From contig OW285197.1 in the NCBI GenBank assembly GCA_935421135.1, positions 7,314,223 through 7,378,222 on the forward strand: a stretch of DNA of 64,000 nucleotides. Reading direction: 5' to 3'. The stretch is from Bugulina stolonifera (Eukaryota > Bryozoa > Gymnolaemata > Cheilostomatida > Bugulidae). Made by a program: the position numbers and the translations under genes. Of this stretch, positions 25,101 through 34,968 are shown piece after piece. The notes under the pieces were generated by a model. It saw only the letters and a program-made list of their open reading frames with translations, was not told the origin of the DNA and ran no database searches. Every line of letters starts with the position of its first letter. Position 1 is the stretch's first letter.

Positions 25101-28100
25101 TTTATTGATTACCAGGTACTGAGAGGTAAAGCTAAGGCAAGGAGAACTGTCAATTGTGATATCACTCCCCAGTGTACTGGTCAGATATCTCACAGATCTG
25201 TAAACAGCATGAAGCCAGGAAATGAGGGTCAACGTTCACGTAGAGAAATTCCAGAGCAAAGTCGCATGTCTCGAAGGACAGTTAACCAGGTTCAAAGCAA
25301 CCAACTCCATGTTGAGTCTGAGACAGGAGCAAGTAGACACAGGGGAAGGAGCACCCATGAGAACCCGTCTAGGCATGGCAATAAGTCTGTTACACGTCAA
25401 TCTCGCACATCTAAGATACCCAGTAATTACTCCCATGCTGAATCAAAATCAAATTATGGTAAGCTGCCAACAGAGTCTGTTGCTCCATCGACTGGCCGGG
25501 TGCAAGTTGGAACTCCAAGCCAGTCTAGAATCATGAAGCCAAGCTCTATGATGTCTAAAAATAAAATGACATCACATTCTAGAGTATCTCCTCCTAAATA
25601 CTCTCGAACATCAAAGTTGTATTCAAATTCTGCAAATAAACAGCTCCTAGAGAAGCTGGCAACCATTCAGTCAGCTAGTGTGACTGCTCCTCCCAGTGAG
25701 AGGGTAAGTTCCCAAAATGTAGTGAACCAATCTTCACATGTTGTACGCAATGCTTCCTCTCTTCAGACACCTTCACGCGGAGCCTATTCCGTCTCCGCTG
25801 TGTCAAGTGCATTACCTTCAGCCCTGCCATCTAAATATAATTCTGGTCAGTCACTGAGTGCCATAGATACAGCTGGTGAAGACTCAAGAGTTGATGCTGT
25901 TGAATCTAGCAGACAATCTTCTCGAAGCATATCTAAACACAAGAAACGTCTGCTCAACAGGTTGTCCGGAAAGACAACCAGTCGCCACCCACACACTGTT
26001 GATAGACTCAGCACCATCTACAGTGTTGGTGGATCAACAGCTGAAACAGCAAACAACAGTCAATCTTTCAAACAGTCTGTAGTGAATACCCAATCATCTC
26101 ACAAGTCCCAGCATTCTTTGCACAGGCAGAAATCGTCAAGGCAGCCAATCATGAAACAGCCAGTGTCTAACCCTAATTTGCAGTTTTCCGATCAGGAACA
26201 AAGAGCACCTGTAGAATCTCGACTCTATCAACAGCATGCCTCATCCAATCAGATACCATCTATTGTCAGGTACGCAGTCAACCGTTGTGTGCAATTGAAA
26301 GCGTTTATTTGTTTTGAAATTTACTTGGTTCCCTGAACACATTTGGCATTGTATTAGCTCACCTGACATTATTCTCTTGTTCTGATAGGTCAAAGGCAGA
26401 TGCTTGCAGTAGTAGTTGTTCGGAGATCAGTGAGACAGACCTGTCCGAGAGCCTAGTCGCTGTCTTAGTAAGTATTATCTATGTTGTTCAGTACTTTAGT
26501 ATTATTTCACCAGTGACTAGCTTAACCACAGAGTTACATGTATAACTATATTGCTGTATTGTGTATAGTAATCATTTATGGAGTTATACGGTTGATTAGT
26601 TTTATTGATATTGTTACAGTCAGAGTCAGAAAGTGATACTTCTATTGAGGATGATGATGAAATGGATGTACTTCTCCTAGAGAGGAACTGTGGAGAAGGG
26701 CCTTGTGATCCCATTACACGCCGTGATTTCACTGATGGGAAGGTGAGTGAAGAATACTCTTGTTGAAGAAAATGTTATAATACTGGTGCTATTTTTTCCT
26801 CTTCTTTTCTTTATTTTTCTCATACTATAATCTTTACTTTTTGTGCTATAACTTCTTGTTTTCTGGACAAAAGTCCCCTGGAGTTAATCTTCATCAGAAT
26901 AAAATGGAAAATATATAAATGCTGGGAGTGATGAACATATACATCACTAATTAAGTACATTAATCTCTGCCGTAGGTGATAATAAATCCAATGGTATCAG
27001 ACTCAGAGTCGGTGAGTGAGTCGATTACCAGACAGTGCTGTCAGTTGGTTCAAGTTGCTTCCAAGATTCGAGCTCTCAGTAAGTAAGTAGAGATTCATAT
27101 CATTATCTGATAACTATTTGTCATCTATGCGTGTTGTTCACAGTAAAACCTTTATCAGCTATACCAGTGGTGAAGAACAGCAACTGAAACTCTCCAAATT
27201 ATTAAACAGCAGCTAAACAGCACTGGAAATGAAATGTTTGAGAAAATATGTATTTTCTAACTTTTTACGTGTACATGTATATAGTGAAGTTGTGGTTGTA
27301 TGAATCCTCTTGGGGTCAGCTAAATAAAGTGAAAACTAGTGTGACTCTGCAGTAACTGCGCTGTCCTGGTCTCCTGGTTCAAATGTCCAACACCTATCTG
27401 TCCATGACAAAACCAGGATAATCAAGTGTCTCTTTCTTGAAGACTGTGCTGTATTTGGATTGCATGGTTCTGCAGAATTGATCATTGCTATTCTTGATAA
27501 ACCTGGTTGGAATACTATTAGTAAATTTTAAACTTTACTAGTACCGTGATTAAAATAATTATGATTACATAAATTTTCTATTTTGACAGAACCATCAACG
27601 ACAATGATGAAATGATTGAAGAGTGCGAACCACTTCTAGATGATTATCTGCAGGAGTTTATTGAAAGAAAGTGTCTTCTGCAAATAACAATGAGAACACA
27701 TGGCATACACATCCGCGACTTAGCTCCAGTTGAGATTTGGCCTCAGCTTTGCTACTATGCAAGGTGTGAGTGGGACAAACGGAGGCCACAGTGTGGTGAA
27801 AAACTATGCATTGGTGATCAATATTGCGTGAAAGGAGGTAGTCAGAAAAGCTCGCAGCGTAAAGAACCTGGAGGGTATGGGAATGGCAGGCAAAGTAGTA
27901 GGTCACATGACGAAGTATGTGCTACAATTGACAGATGTGATGTCAATTGCATCCATCCATGTGCTCAAGTAATAGGAGACGTGAACAGATGCAGACAAGG
28001 AGAAATGAAATATTCTTATGATGGTCACCAACGTGACGTGCAATGTATCCCTGCTGGACAGCATGACAGTCAGTTTGTACCTGGTCAGTGTATTGAAAGC

Positions 28101-31100
28101 CAGCGACCTGTTGAATTATCGGCTAGAAGGGTCAAGGGTGGAGAGATGTGCTGTTGCAAAGTATCTGCCTGCAATAGACAGATGTGCCATCTATGCATTC
28201 ATGTTCCACCGACTTCGAACAAAAGTGAAAAATCGGCTGCATTGTCTCAAGTTCGCACATGTAAAGAATTTCCAGCATCCTTCACTGTCTCTCCTTCTGT
28301 TACGGTCTCACCTAACCAACAGCTTGTCTTTACTCCCTCTATTCATTGTAACCGAGCCGCGCCTCCTCCCGCCCACACACTGGAGGCTATCAACACTCCC
28401 TACGTTATCAATTACTCAATAGAGCCCACTACAAGCAAATGTGTATCGTGTACTCAATGTACAGTTGAAGAACCTCGTACCAGTCAGTCTGAGGAAGGCA
28501 ATGTGGTAACTTGCTGTTGCTATGTCAACCCTTCTGAGAGTGAGGCATACGCTGACTACCTGTGTCAAAGAAATCGAGCAATTAATAGAAGTTAATGTCT
28601 GTTTGTCTTCATTGTCTTTTCTTTCTGTGGTAAATCTATGGATAACAAATAAAATTATATAAATTCCATCTGTATGGTCTACATGACTGTAGTTATGTAG
28701 ATCAAAATGTGTACCTTCATTAATGGAAGTCAGGTGGATATGAACTGGGCCCATTTGTGTTGTTCACCTGGTATGGTAGTAATGCTACTAGCAATTGCCA
28801 GAGGTTGTGCTGATTATGACTGTATTGGTGTGCTATTTAGAGTATACTGTGATGGGGATGGATGCCTGAGTTGTGGTGATAGTGGTAGCTGTGTACTGTT
28901 TAGGTAAGTGAATATTTCCTCTGCTATGAAATCTTACTGAACAATATTGTGCATAGTTCACACGTGTTTGCGTGTTTGCTGTCGGTAGGCGACTGACTGA
29001 GATAGAGAAGTTGCTGACTGATGCAGAAGACAGACAGAGACAAATAACTGACCAGGCAAACAGTGACTCTCACTCAAAGACTCAACTGATACAACAGATG
29101 AGGTCTGAACAGCAGGAGCTGAAGGTAAGTGAGCAGCTCTCTTTGGGGAGCTGAAAGAGGATAAATGACTGGTTTATTGGAAATGTTCAGCCGTCAGGCG
29201 TGTTGTTTTAGTTTGGCTTTTAAAGTTTAGGTGTAAAAATTGAGCAGAGCATGAGTAGGCAACTCCATCTATTAATATTATTAACTCTTGCATATAAGAT
29301 TCTGATTACTGAAGGTGCAATGGTAGTGAGCTAAATTGCTTTTTCCTTCATAGACTCAGGTTTTGATTGTCGAAGGGAAATGCTCTAGTCTTGAGGCCGA
29401 ATGCAGAGCTTTGGAGTCAAATAAGCGGGATCTGGAGAAATCATTGCGTGATTTTAAGGCAAGGTCAGAAAGAGGTGAACAGGAAGCTGATGTGCTTACC
29501 AGACGACTTGCTGATACATCTGCTGCTTTAGACCGGGTAAAGATGGAGAGCTCTCTGGAGATTGAGAAGGTGAGATACGCCCTCCTACCTTTGTACATGA
29601 AGGACACTGGAGCTGAAGCTATTAATGGTACCTCGCTATATGCAACAGCTAGATTCACCTTACATATAAACAATTTGCTACCCTAGGCTAGCTAGTGTTC
29701 ACCATATGTACATGTAATTGGTATTCATTCAGGAGTCAGAATCGCACATGGTAATTGTGTTCCCCTTCTCTTTATTTCTTCTGCTAAATGTTGTGTCATC
29801 TCACACTAAAACCTTCACTACATGTTCTAGAATGTTCACTGGTAGGATCTTTGTTAACAGGCAGTATTAACTACAACCTCGTAGAGACAGTCTTGCTATG
29901 TCACTCTAGCCATCGCTAGAAATTATTGTCTCATCTGCTTGCTGTGTCCCAACCTCTAGTTTTCTAGACTGTGTTTCTTAATCACCTTTCACCGTGTGTT
30001 GCTATATCTAACTGTAGGTTAGGCAGAGGCTAGAAGATAGGCTGGGGGAGCTTGAACCCCTCCCTGAATTATTAAAATCCACAGAACTAAAGCTACATAG
30101 TGCAAATGAACGTTTAACTTGTTGTGAGAGAGACAGAGATGATAAAATGCAAAGCTTATCTGAGATATCTGCCAAGGTAGTAATATATGCGAGAGTGTGT
30201 AATAACGTACCAAGTGTGTGCAGGTGTGTGCAGGTGTGTACAGGTGTGTGCAGGTGTGTATGCATAGTAGTATATTTAAAAATGTGTAGTAATAATGTAT
30301 ACGTGAGAATGTGTAGTTATGTGCAATGTGTGTGAGGGTGTGTGCTATGTGTGTACGCATAACAATATGTTTTATTAATGTGTAGAGATACATGTGAGAG
30401 AATGTGTGTTTGTTGCTAACCGCTGAAAGCTAATCTCTCTCTGTGTTCAGAGTTGCTATCCGTTAATTCTTTCCAACTCTCTCTCTATTACAGATGATAT
30501 TCTCTCTCAACTAATTCATTGGTTCCTTTTCACTTGTTGTACCTGATTACTGTGCTGCTCCGCTTGATTGTATTTACTGTACCACATGTATAATAACATG
30601 TGTATATGTTGTATATGTACATGTATGCTATGTGTAATCTGTATGCTTTGATGTTTCTGCTGTAGTATATATTCTACTGTATTGTTTTTCAGGCTGAAAG
30701 AAACGGCGCAGAAAGTGAAATGTGGAAAGAGAGATACAAGACTCTGGAAACTTCTATACAGGCCAAGGTAGAGGCGCTGGAGAGGTGAGACGCAGACATA
30801 CATGTGCTTATACATAGTTTTACTATCGCCACCTTGTGTCAATCCTACTGTGCTTGTGTTTCTACATTGTTGTGTTCTTCGTGCAAAGGCTACCAGCCCA
30901 TTAAGGTAAAGCTTTGCAGCATTCTACTATGTTGAACCTCTGTCTCTGAACCCTCAAGTTGTTTACAAAAACTTAGCCCCATTTGAAACTGACCCAGTCT
31001 ATAAACGTCAATGTGAGAAAGTGTAAACAAATTACCAAATGATTCGTGACCTGGAAAGTGTTTGAGCAGGAAACAGTTTTAAATGAAGATCTGGATGAGT

Positions 31101-33839
31101 TGAACTGCTCTACACTAATCAGCAAGGACCGGTATTGATTCATAGTGACTCACAGTGACTCGCAATGACTCATAGTGACTCACAATGACTCATAGTGACT
31201 CGCAATGACTCATAGTGACTAGTGGAGACTAATTAACTAGTAGTACCATAACAGTTCTGCGTATTCCAACAGGAACAGTCTGAATTAAATTGTTATACAC
31301 CACTGTTTGATTTGATGCTATAGTATGTGTGATTAGCATAGTCACTGTCTTTGTCCACTTGTATGTAATGCACTTTGTTGACATTGATATCTGCTGCTTA
31401 TAGTGCTACTATAGATTTAGGAGATTCTATATTCTCTACTCCTATTGGACAGTAAGTCTACGCTGCTCTACGCTCCTGCTTTCTTATCAGATTGTAACCA
31501 AATATGGTGACTGAATTCCTTTCCCTGCTCATTATGTTCCTCAGTATAACTATAATATGTGGCGGTGGAATGGTATGGTTACTGAGGTATTTAGTTGTGC
31601 CATGGTCGAATTCCCAACATGTGTGGTAATAGTGGTGATGTAGTTAGTCTGTTTACCAGGTTATACATGTAGGTGATGGAATGTGCAGTCTCAATGTACC
31701 TGGTGGCATTGAATATAATAGGTACCAATATATCATGTGGTGAGGTAGTGGTAGAAGTATCAATATATGTGGTGAGGTAGTGGTAGAAGTATCAATGCAT
31801 GTAGCTTTTAACAATGTAGACTATTATGATAATTGCATGATCAAAGCTCTCCCTCTTTTCTATGACCCCTTAACCCTGTATTAATGTGGGGATTGTGTAG
31901 GCGTTATATTACATACTGAAATGGTAGATATAGGAAATAGTTGTCTGCTGCTAAAGCATGCTGTTGTGGTGATGAGTCATAATCTCTCTATTAGGAGTTG
32001 TGTTTCCTGTGAGATGATTGACTGGTTGTGTGAGCATGCACTGTAGAGTTAAGTAAAGGGACTGGGGACGCAGGAGAGTAGAGAGGAAGGGACGCAGGAG
32101 AGGAAGAGGACGCAGGGGAGGGGAGAGGAAGGGAAAGAGTAAATTTCATTTCAATCTAATCAGCATGACGTAAACTGAACTGTTAACGGAACATCTATTA
32201 GCTAGTAATACTGTTATATTTTATGTGATTTTATTGGGAGGTGGATGACACTCTCTGCAAACTAGATTGCATGCTCTCTTCTTCCGGACCATGTGGTCTA
32301 GTTTATAAACATGTTGTAGTCACTTCTAGTCAGTCCGTCTGATTGGTTGATTTATTGACTAGTTTATTTATTGATTTATTGATTGATTGTTTTCAGGCGA
32401 CTCAAAGAGGCTGAAACTAAGAACACAGAGCTGATGATCAGTCTGTCTCATAAAGAGGAGGCTCTTTCTAAGGCCAATTATAAGGTATATACGTTACTGT
32501 AGCTAAGGCCAATTATAAGGTATATACTGTACTGGTTGGTTCTAAGGCTAATTACAAGGTATATACTGTACTGGTTGGTTCTAAGGCTAATTACAAGGTA
32601 TATACTGTACTGGTTGGTTCTAAGGCTAATTATAAGGTATATACTGTACTGGTTGGTTCTAAGGCTAATTATAAGGTGTATTAGCCTGGGTACTATACCT
32701 ACTAATCTAAGCTAGTTAATAATTGGAGATTCATATTAGTTTAGGGTTACAGTAATAGTGAACTAAAATTTGATTAGTTTAGACTGATACACCTAAAGTC
32801 CAGGCTATATTATAATAGATGTATATTTATATTGTATTGTGAAGGTCGACAATTATGCCTTTCATTCATGTATGTTATAATTTACATGTATACCTATACA
32901 TATATTTGGGATACTGTATATCATACGTGATCAAATCGATGTTTAGCTGGAAGAACGATGCTCAGAGAACTCTAACCTTGCCAGACAGCTGGAGAACTCA
33001 TTGGCTGACTCTCGAAGAGTCAGTGAAGATGTGAGAGAGAAATCGGCATACAAAGTAAGTTCGTATGTCCTTAGATTCGACTATCTACATCTCAGAGTAG
33101 CGCGGTGGAAGTGTTTCATTGGTTAATTTAGTTCTGCATTGTACATGTAAATACTGGATTTATGATTACAGGAAAGAGCAATGCAGGATAGACTGAGAGA
33201 CTTAGATGAACAACTCACTGCTGCTAGGGGTGAGGCTGCTAAGGCCCGCAGAGAGAGGGAGGAAGTTGAGAGGAAGTTCAATTCAAAGCTCTACGACTTG
33301 AAGGTAAAACTATGCAAAGTTACTCTTATTAGTCATTGTTAAGTTATCAATGCACGAGGGTTCATTGTCTGGGAAACACACTGGGTGCGGTTCGAGCTTC
33401 AATATGCTGATTAGCAAACCTAATTTCAGCTTATATTCACTGCATGCCGATGTTGACTAAAGTTGTGTGTGGTTGTTCATTAGCCAATCATTGATGAGAA
33501 GTTTACTGCCGGACTTACATACACAAAGTGGATGTTTTGTGAAGGTTGGGCCCAGAGTGATTCACTAGAGTCGGTTTAATTATCTGTTTAGAGTTAATAT
33601 AGGCCACAGTACGACACTATAGAGTTGTCTTCTCTCTATAACCATGTGTTTCACCATTACAGGATCGGTTAGAACAGTCACATGCCACTAACAGAAGTAT
33701 GCAGAATTACGTTCAGTTCCTCAAATCTTCCTACGCCAGTGTTATGGGGGACGTTAGCACTTCCTCCCCTGTTAGTCCAATCAGAGCTAGCAGTACTCTC
33801 AGGGATGGAGCTTCATCCCTGAGACAGCCTCACTTCTAA
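15297..33839 (+). CDS. ODF2: ODF2 / cenexin, centriole and sperm-tail coiled-coil protein
   Basis: Sixteen exons join in one frame of 832 residues; the human protein is about 800-830. The N terminus has LHVHVDEETPVHVHVKK, nearly identical to the start of the human cenexin isoform, and the C terminus has NRSMQNYVQFLKSSYA, the signature end of ODF2. Between them is almost continuous heptad coiled coil with other matches such as KLIEAEMDG and FEETNRALRMLLQDQH. Family role: component of subdistal and distal appendages of the mother centriole, needed for ciliation, and of outer dense fibres in sperm. Exon 1 could end at 15395 or, in the same phase, at 15401 (donor gtgcgt), which would add two residues. 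Intron 8 is 9.8 kb because a whole second gene sits inside it. Confidence 0.96.
16697..16740. repeat. Hairpin with X-box-like arms, ODF2 intron 3
   Basis: Perfect 19-bp arms (GTAGCCATGGTAACACAGT and its complement) with a 6-base loop. The arm contains GTAGCCATGGTAAC, which fits the RFX X-box consensus GTHNYYATRRNAAC at every position. Confidence 0.85.
19175..20325 (+). other. ODF2 intron 8, part upstream of the nested gene
   Basis: 1.15 kb of non-coding sequence between ODF2 exon 8 and the first exon of the nested gene. It must contain the nested gene's promoter if that gene is transcribed on its own. A short GGATC repeat lies near 19408. No coding exon is supported. Confidence 0.55.
20326..28595 (+). 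CDS. Nested serine-rich protein of unknown family, 1687 residues
   Basis: Thirteen exons inside ODF2 intron 8, same strand: 20326-20356, 20606-20772, 20934-21049, 21161-22057, 22202-22551, 22684-22855, 23363-24082, 24643-24784, 25116-26269, 26389-26467, 26620-26742, 26976-27082, 27590-28595. The chain keeps one frame from an ATG to a stop. Residues about 20-80 form a short coiled coil (HTVSELREEVERLARVNYAK). The long middle is Ser/Gln/Lys-rich and probably disordered. A conserved-looking acidic patch (SESESDTSIEDDDEMD) precedes a compact region around WPQLCYYARCEWDKRR. The last 250 residues are cysteine-rich (MCCCKVSACN, MCHLC, CVSCTQC, CCCYV). I do not recognise a family. The coiled coil and its host suggest, but do not show, a centrosomal or ciliary role. 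Confidence 0.75.
28648..28653 (+). promoter_or_regulatory. Poly(A) signal of the nested gene
   Basis: AATAAA 53 bases after the stop codon of the nested gene. It supports an independent transcript that ends inside ODF2 intron 8 rather than splicing on into ODF2. Confidence 0.75.
28989..33839 (+). CDS. ODF2: ODF2 exons 9-16 (3' block)
   Basis: Exon coordinates: 28989-29124, 29354-29569, 30018-30176, 30693-30784, 32397-32484, 32947-33054, 33172-33303, 33663-33839. The block is all coiled coil and matches the second half of human ODF2 in order, including LPELLKSTELKL, LARQLENSLADSRR and the terminal NYVQFLKSSYA. Intron 12 (30785-32396) holds about eight copies of a 10-bp unit (CATAGTGACT and variants) at 31138-31222 and a purine-rich GGGACGCAGGAGAG repeat near 32065-32125. 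Intron 11 holds GTGTGTGCAG repeats near 30216-30262. Confidence 0.95.
32469..32681 (+). repeat. 39-bp tandem copies of ODF2 exon 13 end and donor
   Basis: The exon ends CTAAGGCCAATTATAAG followed by gtatatac. This block starts at 32469 and recurs at 32504, 32543, 32582, 32621 and 32660, so five copies of AAGgtatat (the last AAGgtgtat) lie in the intron. After the first 35-base step the period is exactly 39. Confidence 0.95.
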
Positions 33840-34968
33840 ATAGCAAATTATAGTACTCTGCTTGTCTATCTCCAGCCAATCATAGTCGCAGTTGGTATCC
33901 TAATATATGTGCTCTTAGCCAATCACAGAACATCATGTATTTTATTAGAGTTTTACTCCGTCCAATATATAAACACAACTGAATGTTGTAATGATATTTA
34001 TACTATACTCGTATTATGCAGAGTATGTAGAATGTAGTGAACTTCTGTCTGTGTGTCTTCCTTCATTCAGTAGTTATTATAATGACTTGATAATATAATA
34101 GTTGTACTTATATCTCAGTGTGTAGTTGTAGTGTATGTACTATTATACGGTGTGTACCACATATATATTTTATGTACTCTAACCTGATATACGCAATACA
34201 GTGTGCATGCTAGTGACTTAGTGATATTATTATTATATTATGTAACATGCATGTATTTCCTTTTCATTCTTACTCACCTAGTTCAATGATTTTTATATTA
34301 TTTAATGTTTTCATTTTAATACAATTATAACAATAAGAAAGTTTATTATATGAATTCTCACTCTTGTTCATCGTCGTCATCTGTGGCTCTTGTACATCTA
34401 CATGAGTGTGACCATTGTATATTATATATTTAGTAATTGTCTTTTCTTGAACTGGTCTACTTGTAAGGGAAAGCAACTTCAAGTATTCAGATAATTCTCG
34501 CTTGGCTGGAAATTTTTACCAGCTTTCAAAGTATTATTATGATTATTCATACATGCTCATCAGCCTGGTGCAGGGTAACTAAATTAGGAAGTTGTGTGCT
34601 CCATGCACAAGGAAACATGACTCCACACTAGATATAAAAACGCATTGTGAGCAGTTTAATATGCTGTGTACATAGTAAAAAAAGGAAATTTTATATAAAC
34701 CCACACATTTATTTGTATAATTAAAAACCCACATTAAATAGTCGCAATAAATCATTAATATAATAAATATATTAAAAAGTTATGATTGGACGGAATATAA
34801 TAGATTCCTCCATTGAGCATGTTCATGGGATGGAGTTGAGCATAAAATAGTTCAGCGAGCTTTATAATTGGACGACATGTACCAGGATTTGTTCTATCGA
34901 GCACACTCATTGAACAGTGTGTACCAGGATTTTTTCTATCGAGCTCACTCATTGGACGAAATGAACAT
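33840..34968. other. Tail-to-tail intergenic region between ODF2 and CCDC180
   Basis: 1.13 kb holding the 3'UTRs of both genes. It is AT-rich and repeats CCAATCA-like motifs near 33880 and 33920. A minus-strand AATAAA at 34708-34713 is a candidate CCDC180 poly(A) signal. Two diverged copies of a unit with TGTACCAGGATTTTTTCTAT lie around 34876-34952. No gene is supported. Confidence 0.5.
34708..34713 (-). promoter_or_regulatory. Candidate poly(A) signal for CCDC180
   Basis: AATAAA on the minus strand, 256 bases past the CCDC180 stop codon. Confidence 0.4.

Noticed and set aside
28707..28907. Open frame ending at a good donor between the nested gene and ODF2 exon 9
   Set aside because: No acceptor and phase were found that join it to ODF2 exon 8, and no homology is seen; the direct 8-9 junction is already in frame with ODF2.
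31590..31620. tRNA-like B-box word GGTCGAATTCCC
   Set aside because: No matching acceptor stem, A box or anticodon arm could be folded around it.
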